A stretch of DNA of 64,000 nucleotides from Negadavirga shengliensis (GCF_042652345.1 NZ_JBHSJJ010000001.1:1-64000); one strand, 5' to 3'; shown: positions 17,819-27,930, counted from the stretch's first letter. The notes: generated from the letters alone by a model not told the origin. Made by a program: numbers and translations.

Positions 17819-19480
17819 AGCTATTTTCCGGGTCAAAAGCTTATACAGGTCCTGATCCCTCTCATAAACATCATGTCTCACCATCGGTGTGCCGTCCCCG
17901 GCGGTCCAAAAAGTCAGGTACAATATAATGACCGGTATCTGCCGCCTCAAACTGACTTTTTGCTCCCTGCCGGAATTCATAGCCATGAGTATGCGCTCAC
18001 CCGTCCATAAAGGTTGATCTGCCAAAAGCAAGTACGCCAGTTCAAAAGGCTTTTGGATACGGATGCAGCCTGAACTCAAGGCCCGATCGTCCCTGGCAAA
18101 CAATTCCCGTGCCGGCGTGTCATGGATATAGACATTGTACCGGTTGGGAAACATAAACTTCACCAGGCCGAGTGAATTATCCGGACCTGGATCCTGTCTG
18201 ACCATGTATGGAAAATTCGAAGCCGAAATGCTGCTCCAGTCCAAGGTATAAGGATCCACTTCATTACCTGAATGCGTCAACAAACGCATGTTTTTGCTGG
18301 CAAGATAACGGGGGTCTTTTTTGACAGCGGGAATGACATCATTTCTAAGAATGCCCGGAGGAACCGTCCATGTTGGACTGAAAACCAAGTAAGTCATCGG
18401 GGCATTGAAAACCGGCGTTCTGCGGTAGGCCCGCCCCACTATGGCATTGGAATGCAAAAGGGTGTCTCTGTTTTTGATATAGTCCATGGAATAGTTGGCG
18501 ATGTTTACCAGGATAAACTCCTGCAAAATGGTGTCGGGCAGCCACCTCAGTCTTTCCAAATTGACAGCCGTCTGCCGGATCAGGTCCCGGGGATTCTTAT
18601 TCAATGCCCTGACAGTGGCACTACCGATAACACCATCGGGGTTCAAGCCGTTTTTCTGCTGAAACGCCTGAACGCCGGATAGCATCAGGGAATCATACAA
18701 ATCCTTATCCGTCCATTCGTATACCTCCAGTTCATTCCAAAACAACAGCCTTTCCCTGATGACCGGGATGGCTGCATGTCTTTCATTAGGCTTAATGGCG
18801 GTCCTGATGCTGATGGGATTCCAAGTACCTGTTATTTCTTTTTCCTTCTCATAGTACCGTACAAGAGAACGTTGCATCCGCTGATAGACAGGAAATTTAG
18901 GTCTAAACGCCTCAAGATGTTCCCTGATCTCCCCTTCCGCCAATGCATCTTCCAGTCCCTTCAGAATCTTTGGGTCTGTGGATTTTTTCTCTATATTCCA
19001 TCCTGACACGGCATGTTCCGGATCCACTTTGCCACTGTATAGATGTCCTGCGTATAAAATGAATGCATCCGTGAGCACGATATCCGCAGCCGCCAGTTCC
19101 ATCGCAGAACCATATCTTTCATTTTTTTCCCTTGCTTCAAAAAAGTCATCAATCTGGGGTAAATGATAATCTTCCGGCACCAATCCGTCATACTTGGCTC
19201 GTCTCACCAGATAACGGAACTCATAGGCATGACGTGTCAGTTTGCCATCTTCTATCCAGGCTTCTCTGAAATCCCTTTGGGAATAAAATTCCAAAACCAA
19301 ATCGGGAGAATGGATGTAGGTATTTTCAAAAAGTCTGAAATTCTGATCCTCCGACGCTTCAAAAACTTTCCTTATCTCAAGAGAAATCCTTTCGTCCGTA
19401 TGGCTTGTCTGAGCAAGTCCCGGTGCCGTAAGCGCAAACATTCCCCACACAAAAAAATACTTTTTCAACAAACCCATCAT
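17792..19480 (-). CDS. L,D-transpeptidase of the YcbB/LdtD type
   Basis: Makes 3-3 cross-links in peptidoglycan or attaches partners to it. A signal peptide (1-23) is followed by the long helical scaffold domain (about 30-230), a peptidoglycan-binding repeat (about 238-293, QAFQQKNGLNPDGVIG) and the YkuD catalytic domain. The catalytic motif is H453 D-T-P-A-R with S-S-G-C472-I-R. The 562-residue size fits YcbB-like enzymes. A tandem ATG at the start leaves the first residue uncertain by one. Convergent with, and overlapping, the gene above. Confidence 0.9.
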   Translation of the reverse strand: MMGLLKKYFFVWGMFALTAPGLAQTSHTDERISLEIRKVFEASEDQNFRLFENTYIHSPDLVLEFYSQRDFREAWIEDGKLTRHAYEFRYLVRRAKYDGLVPEDYHLPQIDDFFEAREKNERYGSAMELAAADIVLTDAFILYAGHLYSGKVDPEHAVSGWNIEKKSTDPKILKGLEDALAEGEIREHLEAFRPKFPVYQRMQRSLVRYYEKEKEITGTWNPISIRTAIKPNERHAAIPVIRERLLFWNELEVYEWTDKDLYDSLMLSGVQAFQQKNGLNPDGVIGSATVRALNKNPRDLIRQTAVNLERLRWLPDTILQEFILVNIANYSMDYIKNRDTLLHSNAIVGRAYRRTPVFNAPMTYLVFSPTWTVPPGILRNDVIPAVKKDPRYLASKNMRLLTHSGNEVDPYTLDWSSISASNFPYMVRQDPGPDNSLGLVKFMFPNRYNVYIHDTPARELFARDDRALSSGCIRIQKPFELAYLLLADQPLWTGERILMAMNSGREQKVSLRRQIPVIILYLTFWTAGDGTPMVRHDVYERDQDLYKLLTRKIASDGLLQKL

Positions 19481-19553
19481 TTTTGATTTAATTGTTGCAA
19501 ATAATATCTGTTACCCTACAATTTTAATTCCAAAAATCGTGATCTTTTTTTTA

Positions 19554-20399
19554 TCATATTTTAAAACCCTTGTACTTTTCACCTAGAAGCCAGGCCTCTT
19601 TGATCATGGACAAAAATGCCTCCATCTCCGCCAAGGGTACCATATTAGGGCCGTCGCTCAGCGCCTTAGAAGGATCGGGGTGGGTCTCTATAAAGAAGCC
19701 GTCCACGCCGGCAGCCCCCGCAGCCCGGGCCAGATAGGGAGCCATTTCGCGTTGGCCGCCGCTGCTTCCCCCAAGTCCACCCGGCTGTTGCACGCTGTGG
19801 GTGACGTCAAATACCACAGGGGCAAATTGCCTCATAATAGGCAATGCCCGCATGTCTACCACTAAATTATGGTATCCCAGGCTAAAACCCCGTTCCGTGA
19901 GACAGACCTTATCATTTCCAGTCGACCTGATCTTGTCCACCGCAAAACGCATATCTTCCGGTGCCATAAATTGCCCCCGCTTTATTTTCACGGCCTTTCC
20001 GCTTTCTCCGGCGGCCAATAACAGGTCTGTTTGCCTGCAAAGAAAGGCGGGAATCTGTAAAACATCCACTACTTTAGCCACTTCCTTTATTTGACTGCTC
20101 TCATGAACGTCAGTCAACAAAGGTACATCCAGCGCCTTCCCTACCTCTTCCAGAACCCCCAAAGCCTTATCCATACCTATACTCCTAAACGATCCTGAAG
20201 AGGTGCGGTTGGCTTTGTCAAAAGACGCTTTAAAAACATACTCAAACCCGATTTGTTTCGCCAAAGTTTTCGCCCTGCTTCCTATCTCGATACAGATATC
20301 CATACTTTCTACCACGCATGGTCCTGCAAACAGCACCGGTTTATCTGCCCCCAGCACCATATTGCCGGTAATCGGCATTGTATATTCGTTTCTCTTCAT
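19554..20399 (-). CDS. kdsA: 3-deoxy-8-phosphooctulonate synthase (Kdo-8-P synthase)
   Basis: Joins phosphoenolpyruvate and arabinose 5-phosphate to Kdo-8-phosphate for lipopolysaccharide. Family motifs YVFKASFDKANRTS, CLTERGFSLGYHNLVVDMR and FDVTHSVQQPGG are present. Residue Cys28 in FAGPCVVES stands where metal-dependent enzymes have Cys and E. coli KdsA has Asn, so this should be the metal-dependent class. The 281-aa length is normal. It is 24 bp downstream of kdsC, forming a Kdo operon. Confidence 0.96.
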   Translation of the reverse strand: MKRNEYTMPITGNMVLGADKPVLFAGPCVVESMDICIEIGSRAKTLAKQIGFEYVFKASFDKANRTSSGSFRSIGMDKALGVLEEVGKALDVPLLTDVHESSQIKEVAKVVDVLQIPAFLCRQTDLLLAAGESGKAVKIKRGQFMAPEDMRFAVDKIRSTGNDKVCLTERGFSLGYHNLVVDMRALPIMRQFAPVVFDVTHSVQQPGGLGGSSGGQREMAPYLARAAGAAGVDGFFIETHPDPSKALSDGPNMVPLAEMEAFLSMIKEAWLLGEKYKGFKI

Positions 20400-20423
20400 T
20401 GTATATACATCAAACAGTTTTAT

Positions 20424-20972
20424 TTATTGAATACAGGAACGGATAACGGATTCCATTTTGCCCTGGGCTAAAAGAATCAAGTCAGCCACTTCCCGGAATG
20501 CGCCTTCCCCTCCCTTCTTAGAAGTGATAAAATCGACTCTCTCGCGTACATAAGGCATGGCATCCGCGGGAGCTGCAGACAATCCCACCTTGGCCAATAA
20601 AGCAATATCAATCAAATCATCACCAATATAGGCACATTGTTCAAACCCATAGCCATAAGCCTTCACCAACTCCCGGACCATTGCAAGTTTATCCCGGACG
20701 CCATGATGGTGGAAATCCACTCCCATCTGTTCACACCTCTTTGCCGCCACAGGCACGTTCCTACCTGATATGATGCCGACCCGGATACCATGTTGCTTTA
20801 AATACGCCACGATCTGACCGTCCTTTACCTGAAACCTCTTGTATTCCACCCCCCGGTCGTCCATGATGATCCCCCCGTCGGTCATTACACCGTCCAGATC
20901 AGAAACAAGGATTTTTATCCGCTGTGCTTTCCGGACGATTTCATGGTCGATTGCTTTCAGGTATTCCGTCAT
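20424..20972 (-). CDS. kdsC: Kdo-8-phosphate phosphatase (HAD family)
   Basis: Removes the phosphate from the KdsA product. HAD motif I is SDLDGVMTDGG (nucleophile Asp25, acid Asp27) and the last motif is GDDLIDIAL. There is no cap domain, as in KdsC. I use ATG 20972 (MTEYLKAIDH), which overlaps the upstream stop in an ATGA; an ATG 15 bases earlier is also open. Length 182 aa, normal. It lies between the GNAT-nitrilase gene and kdsA. Confidence 0.94.
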   Translation of the reverse strand: MTEYLKAIDHEIVRKAQRIKILVSDLDGVMTDGGIIMDDRGVEYKRFQVKDGQIVAYLKQHGIRVGIISGRNVPVAAKRCEQMGVDFHHHGVRDKLAMVRELVKAYGYGFEQCAYIGDDLIDIALLAKVGLSAAPADAMPYVRERVDFITSKKGGEGAFREVADLILLAQGKMESVIRSCIQ

Positions 20973-22510
20973 CTTTTTTTCTTCCAATGTATAGAATAAA
21001 GATCCAGTCTCCGTTGTGCCAGGTTTCTTACACTGCCGGTTTTTCTCAATTTTGTCAACAGGTCAAGATCTACGTCTGCCACAATGGTGGTTTCTGTATT
21101 CAGGGAGGCTTCGGCGATAATGGCATCATGAGGAAATGAAAAATCGCAAGGCGAATAGATGGCAGCCTGAGAATGCTGGATATCCATGTTTTCTACCCGC
21201 GGCAGGTTCCCTACTGACCCTGTGATGGCCACATAACATTCGTTCTCTATCGCCCGGGATTTGGCACAGGTACTCACCCGCAGATAGGCGTTCTTGGTAT
21301 CTGTCCAAAAAGGCACAAAAAGGATGTCCATTTCTTTTTCAGCCAATATCCTTCCCAACTCCGGGAATTCAACGTCGTAACATATTAAAATCCCTATCCT
21401 TCCGGCATCCGTATCGAATACTTTTATCCCATTCCCTCCTTGGAGCCCCCAATAGGCCTGCTCATCCGGGGTAATGTGCAGCTTGTATTGCTTGTCCATG
21501 GTACCGTCTCTCCTGCATAAATAACTCACATTCCGCAACTTTTTCCCGTCGTATTCGGGCATGCTCCCTGCAATGATGTTGACATTATAGGAAAGTGCAA
21601 GTTCACGCACGCGGTTAATGATTTCTTCGGTATAGTCCGCGAGGTTACGGATAGCTTCCGAGGCATCCATCTTGTTGAATTCGGCCAGGAGTGGGGCATT
21701 GAAAAACTCCGGAAAAAGACAGAAATCCGATTTATAATCCGAGACGGTATCCACAAAGAACTCCACTTGCTGCATGAGGTCATCCACGTCATTGAACCTT
21801 CTCATTTTCCATTGGACAAGCCCGAGCCTGACGATGGTTTTCTGATTGCCGATAAGCTTTTCTTCCTTCTCATAATAGATGTTGATCCACTCCAGTAAGG
21901 TCGCATAAGCACGCGAATCAGTATCCTCAGGAAGGTACTTAGTGATCACCTTTCTGACGTGAAAACCGTTGGCCAATTGAAAGGACAAAACAGGATCAAA
22001 GATCTCTTTGTTTTTTACCAATTCAATATATTTCCTCGGGGTCATTTGATCCGCATACTTGTTGTATCCCGGAATCCTTCCTCCGGCTATAATGGACCTT
22101 AAATTCAGGTTTTCGCAAAGTTCCTTTCTGGCATCATATAACCTTCTCCCCAATCTCAGCCCTCTGTATTCCTTGACAACAAAAACATCGGTACCATACA
22201 AGGTATCCCCATCGTCATCGTGGGTATTAAATTTGCCGTAACCTGTAATCTCGTCATAGGTATGGCTGTCCCCGAATTTGGAATAATCCACAATCAGACT
22301 CAGGGCCACTGCCACGACCTTGCCGTTGTCCTCTATGCATATCTGGCCCGCCGGAAAAGCATTGAGTTGGTTTTTAAACTCTTCCTTTGACCAGGCCATC
22401 CCCTGGTTTTTATAAATGGTCACCATGATCCCCCGGATATCCTCGTAATCGGAGTGCTTGATGTTCCTCAGCTTTAATCTGTGTTCTAATTCTTCCTTTT
22501 GCTTACTCAT
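20969..22510 (-). CDS. GNAT acetyltransferase fused to a carbon-nitrogen hydrolase
   Basis: Two-domain cytoplasmic enzyme of 513 residues. The N-terminal half (about 10-210) is GNAT-like, with an acetyl-CoA loop EYRGLRLGRRLYDAR. The C-terminal half (about 225-510) is a nitrilase-type amidase with the full triad Glu268 (LFPEFF), Lys343 (QYKLHI) and Cys377 (ILICYDVEFPE). The fusion is known in Bacteroidota and other groups but has no settled substrate. Its stop overlaps the kdsC start by 4 bp, so it heads the Kdo operon here. A TAATTTTG sequence lies directly before the ATG (22515-22522). Confidence 0.9.
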   Translation of the reverse strand: MSKQKEELEHRLKLRNIKHSDYEDIRGIMVTIYKNQGMAWSKEEFKNQLNAFPAGQICIEDNGKVVAVALSLIVDYSKFGDSHTYDEITGYGKFNTHDDDGDTLYGTDVFVVKEYRGLRLGRRLYDARKELCENLNLRSIIAGGRIPGYNKYADQMTPRKYIELVKNKEIFDPVLSFQLANGFHVRKVITKYLPEDTDSRAYATLLEWINIYYEKEEKLIGNQKTIVRLGLVQWKMRRFNDVDDLMQQVEFFVDTVSDYKSDFCLFPEFFNAPLLAEFNKMDASEAIRNLADYTEEIINRVRELALSYNVNIIAGSMPEYDGKKLRNVSYLCRRDGTMDKQYKLHITPDEQAYWGLQGGNGIKVFDTDAGRIGILICYDVEFPELGRILAEKEMDILFVPFWTDTKNAYLRVSTCAKSRAIENECYVAITGSVGNLPRVENMDIQHSQAAIYSPCDFSFPHDAIIAEASLNTETTIVADVDLDLLTKLRKTGSVRNLAQRRLDLYSIHWKKKR

Positions 22511-22725
22511 ACTGCAAAATTAAACAACAATTTCCGCCCATTGGCCTAAAACATACCCCAAACCTTTATTATTCTTCACGTGAACCGGGCCAAATCCAAC
22601 AAAAAACACCTGTTCCATACCTGAATACTTAAAAAGTTTCCCAATATTAAATCAAAAAATGTGCAAAAAAGTTAATTTTAAGCAAATGTAGTACAAAGAA
22701 CGGGAAGAACACTGAAATCTTTGCA

Positions 22726-23631
22726 ATGAAACAACGCCTACAGGATATTCGAGAAGGTGGTTTTAGCACATTCCTAGAACACTTCAATGATTTTCTGAAC
22801 CTGAAAATCATCATGGTGGGCGAAACGAAACTGACAATCGGGTTGCTTCTCGGCCTTGCCGTCTCCATTTCTATTCTGTTCATCGCCGCGGAATTTATCC
22901 GCAGATTCCTGGCCAATCGTATTTTGACGCGGTACAAATTGGAGGTGGGCATCAGACAGTCCATTGCCACCATTATCAAATACATCCTGATCATTATTGG
23001 CTTGGGGACCATCCTCCAAAACAGTAACGTGGACCTGAGCGCCCTGGGCATTCTGGCTGGTGCCATCGGTGTGGGTATAGGTTTTGGTTTGCAAAACATC
23101 ACCAATAATTTCATCAGCGGCCTCATTATCCTCTTTGAAAGGCCCATTAAAATCGGAGACCGTATTGAGGTGAATGATGTGTACGGTGATGTGATCAAGA
23201 TATCCGCACGGTCCACGATGATCCTTACCAATGACAACATCTCCATCATCGTGCCCAACAGCCAGTTCATCGACAGTACCGTGGTCAACTGGTCCCATAA
23301 CGACCGAAATATCCGGTTCAATATCCCTGTAGGTGTAGCGTATAAAGAGGATCCGCAAAAAATAAAAAAAATTTTATTAGAGGTTGCCAGGGAAAACAAA
23401 GGTGTACTTTCCCATCCTGCACCGGATGTATTGTTTGAGGCATACAATGACAGCAGCATCGATTTTATATTAAGAATTTGGACATCTGAATACACGAATA
23501 AGCCGAAGGTATTAAAGAGCCAGCTTTACTATGAAATTTTCAGAAGGTTCCGCGAGGAAAATGTGGAGATTCCCTATCCCCAAAGAGACCTTCATATACG
23601 CTCCGGATTGGAGAACTTTAAAACTTCCTGA
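22726..23631 (+). CDS. Small-conductance mechanosensitive channel (MscS family)
   Basis: Releases solutes on hypo-osmotic shock. The 301-residue protein has two or three membrane helices in the first half, then the pore-lining Gly/Ala-rich helix (LGILAGAIGVGIGFGLQNITNNFISGL as recognisable pieces, about residues 107-135). The beta domain follows (FERPIKIGDRIEV, PNSQFIDSTVVNWS), and then the alpha/beta cytoplasmic vestibule. Transcribed divergently from the GNAT-nitrilase gene. Confidence 0.93.
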   Translation: MKQRLQDIREGGFSTFLEHFNDFLNLKIIMVGETKLTIGLLLGLAVSISILFIAAEFIRRFLANRILTRYKLEVGIRQSIATIIKYILIIIGLGTILQNSNVDLSALGILAGAIGVGIGFGLQNITNNFISGLIILFERPIKIGDRIEVNDVYGDVIKISARSTMILTNDNISIIVPNSQFIDSTVVNWSHNDRNIRFNIPVGVAYKEDPQKIKKILLEVARENKGVLSHPAPDVLFEAYNDSSIDFILRIWTSEYTNKPKVLKSQLYYEIFRRFREENVEIPYPQRDLHIRSGLENFKTS

Positions 23632-23717
23632 TTTTTTTTTAGAGGGCTTTTGCTTTATATTAGGCCGTTTAAAACCAATCGATTAAAGAGAAGAGTGATT
23701 TACATGGTTTATTTTAT

Positions 23718-24662
23718 ATGAACAAATTCATCCTGTTTTTAGCTATTTTTTGTGCTGTGGGGATATCTGGTTTGGAGGCACAAAGTATATACAGGTTCAG
23801 GTTTGAGGAACCATGGTCTTTTTCTCTTCAAATGGGCCCAACCCAATATTTCGGTGACCTTTATTCTTTATGGAGATATTATGAGGGCGTACAGCCGGAT
23901 TACAATGCCGCTTTCAGTGCCCGTTATACTTTTGGCACCCGGATGAAGGCCAGAACTGATGTCACCTACTACCAGATTGCAGGCAGAGACGAAAAAGCGG
24001 ACCCGCGAAGCCATCGTTTTCCCCGACACCTTAATTTCAGGGCCAGAAACTGGGAAGCCGCTTTTCTGCTTGAATATTACTACAAACCGGTGAAGCTCTA
24101 CAATATCACCCGGGAATTCCTGAACCCCTATGTGTTTTTGGGAATAGGCGCCACCACGAATAATCCCTACACGAATTACCGGGGGGAATGGATACCCCTG
24201 AGACCTTATAAAACAGAAGGGGAAGCCTATCCGGGAATTGTCATGGTATTCCCTATGGGGCTGGGTTTGAAATACAAGGTCAATGTTTATATGGATTTTT
24301 TTATAGAGGGAAACTACCGTTTTACCATGACGGACTATCTTGACGATATCAGTTCATTTAATATGTCAGGGTTTTATGAAGAGCTGATCGAGGATTATGT
24401 CAGCGGCAATAACCCTGACAGACTAAGACTTTCGGTGAGACAGCCCCGGTACCTGCTAGAAAACGGGGAACCCAATGTGGACTTGATACGATCCAGCGAA
24501 GGCAAGCCCAGAAGGGGCAGTGGGGATCCCCGACTCAATGAACCCGGAGCCAAATATGACGGTTATTTTTCACTGAATTTCGGAGTGGAAATTTACTTTT
24601 CCCAGGATATCTGGGACAACTGGATTTTCAGAAACCGGGGCAGAGGGTTTAGATTTTGGTAA
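23718..24662 (+). CDS. Outer-membrane beta-barrel protein (DUF6089-like)
   Basis: A signal peptide (1-21, ending GLEAQ) is followed by about 290 residues of alternating aromatic and polar strands, with an early MGPTQYFGDLY motif and a C-terminal aromatic residue (FRFW). This is what an outer-membrane barrel looks like. The general pattern matches Bacteroidota proteins annotated DUF6089. A charged loop (about 230-275) is probably exposed. The function is unknown. Confidence 0.75.
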   Translation: MNKFILFLAIFCAVGISGLEAQSIYRFRFEEPWSFSLQMGPTQYFGDLYSLWRYYEGVQPDYNAAFSARYTFGTRMKARTDVTYYQIAGRDEKADPRSHRFPRHLNFRARNWEAAFLLEYYYKPVKLYNITREFLNPYVFLGIGATTNNPYTNYRGEWIPLRPYKTEGEAYPGIVMVFPMGLGLKYKVNVYMDFFIEGNYRFTMTDYLDDISSFNMSGFYEELIEDYVSGNNPDRLRLSVRQPRYLLENGEPNVDLIRSSEGKPRRGSGDPRLNEPGAKYDGYFSLNFGVEIYFSQDIWDNWIFRNRGRGFRFW

Positions 24663-24785
24663 AAAACACACTGTTTTTTTACCATTTCCCAAATTATAGT
24701 GTTCTCGGTTTCGGCTATGGAAATGATTACGGATTATTTTTTTTAATTTTGAGACCATTTTCATCAAGTATTTATCCAAAGCAAG

Positions 24786-27560
24786 ATGTCTGAATACAAT
24801 TTTAGAGAAATAGAAGTAAAATGGCAGAAGCACTGGGAATCCTCCCGGTTGTTCAATGCCCAGGTGGATCCTCAAAAACCAAAGTTCTATTCCCTGGATA
24901 TGTTCCCTTACCCTTCAGGGGCCGGGCTTCATGTGGGCCACCCCCTGGGATACATTGCCTCTGATATTGTTACCAGATTCAAGCGGCTGAAAGGATACAA
25001 CGTACTCCATCCTATGGGGTATGATTCATTCGGATTGCCCGCGGAACAATATGCTATACAGACAGGGCAACACCCCGCGATCACCACCGAAGAAAACATC
25101 AAAAGATATACAGAACAGCTAAAAAACATAGGTTTTGCCTTTGATTGGGAAAAAGAGGTAAGGACCTCTGATCCCGATTATTACCGGTGGACCCAGTGGA
25201 TCTTTATGCAGTTGTTTGAAAGTTACTATGACAACAAGGCCAATAAGGCCCGCCCTATCCACGATCTCGTAGCTGAGTTTGAACAACACGGCAACGTCCA
25301 AGTGGATGCGGTATGTGATGAGGAAACATCGGATTTCACGGCCGATGAATGGCATGCTTATGATGAAAAAACCAAACAGCAGGTACTGTTGCAGTACCGC
25401 CTGACTTTTCTGGCCGAAACCACCGTCAACTGGTGCCCTGCTCTGGGGACGGTGCTTTCCAATGATGAGGTGAAAGACGGGTTTTCCGAAAGAGGTGGCC
25501 ACCCCGTCGAACGGAAGAAAATGATGCAATGGAACATGCGCATCACTGCCTATGCCGAAAGACTGTTGCAGGATTTGGACCCTCTCGACTGGCCAGAGCC
25601 TGTGAAAGAGATGCAACGCAATTGGATAGGAAGATCCGTGGGTGCTGAAATGGTATTTGCCATAGAGGACCACCCCCGCCAAATCAAGGTCTTCACCACG
25701 CGTATAGACACCATTTATGGCGTCACTTTTTTGGTACTTGCACCGGAGCACGAACTGGTGGAGGAACTCACCACAGCAGCGCAAAGGGAGGCTGTTCAGG
25801 AATACGTTTCCCAGGCCAAAAACAGGTCCGAAAGAGACCGGATGAGCGATGTCAAAACCATTTCAGGCACCTTTACGGGCAGCTATGCCATCAACCCATT
25901 TAACGGGGAAAGGATACCCATATGGATTGCCGATTATGTGCTTGCCGGCTATGGCACGGGGGCTGTCATGGCCGTTCCCGCCCATGATGAACGGGATTAT
26001 AATTTCGCCAAATATTTTGGCCTGGAGATCCGACAGGTCATAGAAGGCAGCATGGAAGAAGGGGCCTTCCCTGGAAAAGGAGGTACCATCATGAACTCGG
26101 ATTTCCTGAATGGTTTGGAGATGCAGGCAGCAATGGATAAAGCCATCGATTTTCTGGAAGAAAAGAAAATAGGCAAAGGCAAAATCCAATACAAAATGCG
26201 GGATGCCATCTTTACGCGGCAACGGTACTGGGGCGAGCCGCTGCCTGTCTATTTTAAAGACGGCCTGCCTTATTTGATGAAGGAAGAGGATCTGCCTTTG
26301 AGGCTTCCGGACATAGATAAATACCTGCCCACGGAAGACGGTGAACCGCCTTTGGGAAGGGCCAAAAACTGGATGTATAAAAGCGAAGAGGGTGAATTCC
26401 CCTTGGAATTAAGTACCATGCCGGGCTGGGCAGGATCAAGCTGGTACTTTTTCAGGTATATGGATCCCAAAAACCAAAATACATTTGTCAGCAAGGAAGC
26501 CGCCGGGTATTGGGGCGCGGTGGACCTGTACATAGGCGGGGCCGAACATGCTACCGGACACCTGCTTTATTCCCGTTTTTGGACCAAATTCCTTTATGAC
26601 CGGGGCTTCGTCCCTATCAATGAGCCTTTTCGCAAAATGATCAACCAGGGCATGATACAGGGCCGATCCAATTTTGTGTACAGGGTCAAAGGAAGCAATA
26701 CTTTTGTCTCTTATAACCTTGCCGACCAGTACGATACTTCTGCCATGCACGTGGATGTTAACCTCGTACATCACGACCAGTTGGACCTCGCGGCTTTTAA
26801 ACAGTGGCGTCCGGACCTGGCTGATGCAGCATTTATCCTGGAAGACGGGAAGTATATCTGCGGGTCGGAAGTTGAAAAGATGTCGAAGTCCAAATACAAT
26901 GTAGTAAATCCGGATGATGTGATCGACCGGTATGGCGCGGACACGCTCAGGTTATACGAAATGTTTTTGGGACCCTTGGAGCAGTTCAAACCCTGGAACA
27001 CCAACGGTATTGACGGCGTTTTTAAATTCCTGAAAAAACTGTGGCGGTTGTTTTATGATAACCGGGGTAATTGGAATATATCCGATGCAAAAGCCGGCAA
27101 AGAGGAGCTTAAGTCACTACACAAAGCCATAAAAAAAGTGGAAGAGGACATTGAAAGGCATTCCTTTAACACCTCTGTCTCCACTTTTATGATCTGCGTG
27201 AACGAGCTTTCCGCGTTAAAATGTAACAAAAGGGAAATACTCGAACCTTTTCTGATCATTCTCTCCCCCTATGCGCCACATATAGCAGAAGAGTTATGGG
27301 AAAAACTGGGACACACGACTTCCATCATTCAGGCAACCTACCCACGGGCGGACGAAAAATACCTTACCGAAGAGTCTCATGAGTACCCTGTTTCCATCAA
27401 CGGCAAAATGCGGGCAAAAGTAAGCTTACCCCTTGACTTGTCCAGAGAGGAAATAGAAAAGCGTGCATTGGAACATGAAGCTTTGCAAAAATGGATTGAC
27501 GGAAAAACCCCGAAAAAGGTAATTGTAGTACCTGGAAAAATCGTCAACATCGTTTTATAA
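24786..27560 (+). CDS. leuS: Leucyl-tRNA synthetase
   Basis: Charges tRNA-Leu with leucine. The class I motifs are HVGHPLGY (HIGH) near residue 48 and KMSKSKYN (KMSKS) near 700. The CP1 editing domain (about 230-430) contains TRIDTIYGVTFLVLAPEH and the conserved Asp-containing VPAHDERDYNFA. The start at MSEYNFREIEVKWQ is standard. At 924 residues it is a little longer than E. coli LeuS, with extra sequence around 130-175. A TAATTTTG box at 24744-24751 could be a -7 element. Confidence 0.97.
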   Translation: MSEYNFREIEVKWQKHWESSRLFNAQVDPQKPKFYSLDMFPYPSGAGLHVGHPLGYIASDIVTRFKRLKGYNVLHPMGYDSFGLPAEQYAIQTGQHPAITTEENIKRYTEQLKNIGFAFDWEKEVRTSDPDYYRWTQWIFMQLFESYYDNKANKARPIHDLVAEFEQHGNVQVDAVCDEETSDFTADEWHAYDEKTKQQVLLQYRLTFLAETTVNWCPALGTVLSNDEVKDGFSERGGHPVERKKMMQWNMRITAYAERLLQDLDPLDWPEPVKEMQRNWIGRSVGAEMVFAIEDHPRQIKVFTTRIDTIYGVTFLVLAPEHELVEELTTAAQREAVQEYVSQAKNRSERDRMSDVKTISGTFTGSYAINPFNGERIPIWIADYVLAGYGTGAVMAVPAHDERDYNFAKYFGLEIRQVIEGSMEEGAFPGKGGTIMNSDFLNGLEMQAAMDKAIDFLEEKKIGKGKIQYKMRDAIFTRQRYWGEPLPVYFKDGLPYLMKEEDLPLRLPDIDKYLPTEDGEPPLGRAKNWMYKSEEGEFPLELSTMPGWAGSSWYFFRYMDPKNQNTFVSKEAAGYWGAVDLYIGGAEHATGHLLYSRFWTKFLYDRGFVPINEPFRKMINQGMIQGRSNFVYRVKGSNTFVSYNLADQYDTSAMHVDVNLVHHDQLDLAAFKQWRPDLADAAFILEDGKYICGSEVEKMSKSKYNVVNPDDVIDRYGADTLRLYEMFLGPLEQFKPWNTNGIDGVFKFLKKLWRLFYDNRGNWNISDAKAGKEELKSLHKAIKKVEEDIERHSFNTSVSTFMICVNELSALKCNKREILEPFLIILSPYAPHIAEELWEKLGHTTSIIQATYPRADEKYLTEESHEYPVSINGKMRAKVSLPLDLSREEIEKRALEHEALQKWIDGKTPKKVIVVPGKIVNIVL

Positions 27561-27568
27561 CACAATCA

Positions 27569-27587
27569 CCCCGGCGGTATGCCGGGG
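27569..27587 (+). terminator. Hairpin after leuS, possible weak terminator
   Basis: CCCCGGC (27569-27575) pairs with GCCGGGG (27581-27587) 9 bases after the leuS stop. Only a broken T stretch follows, so read-through into the next small gene is likely. Confidence 0.45.
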
Positions 27588-27603
27588 CTTATTTCCTCTC
27601 TCT

Positions 27604-27918
27604 ATGATCAACAGGCTTATCATCAGTTTGGCCAGTATATTGAGTTCGCTGGTGTTGGCCTATGCCCATCTGAAGGAAGGGTGGAAAATAAGGAACGGCC
27701 TGGATCCGGATAATGCTGAAATCCCCGAAAATATCCATATCCTTTCCACAACCGGTGTCATTACAGAAACAGCTGCCTTCGTATTTGGATTTCTGTTTTT
27801 AATTATCGGCCTGCTGGCCATCCTATTTTCTTGGCTAAAATACTGGCACGCCGTATTTTTTTGTTTTGTAGCAGCCATGCTGGCCATTTGGGTCAGGGTA
27901 ATGGTGGGAGCAGGTTAA
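27604..27918 (+). CDS. Small integral membrane protein, function unknown
   Basis: A 104-residue protein that I do not recognise. It has an N-terminal hydrophobic helix (about 3-20), a polar stretch containing a Pro-Glu-Asn segment (about 25-48) and two further helices (about 52-78 and 82-100). It lies 43 bp after leuS in the same direction, with a hairpin between. Upstream of the ATG there is no strong ribosome site, as is usual in this phylum. Confidence 0.6.
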   Translation: MINRLIISLASILSSLVLAYAHLKEGWKIRNGLDPDNAEIPENIHILSTTGVITETAAFVFGFLFLIIGLLAILFSWLKYWHAVFFCFVAAMLAIWVRVMVGAG

Positions 27919-27930
27919 TCGAAACCTTAC

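Noticed and set aside
22515..22522. TAATTTTG directly before the GNAT-nitrilase ATG, suggesting a leaderless transcript
   Set aside because: No -33 element at the right spacing; one short box is weak evidence.
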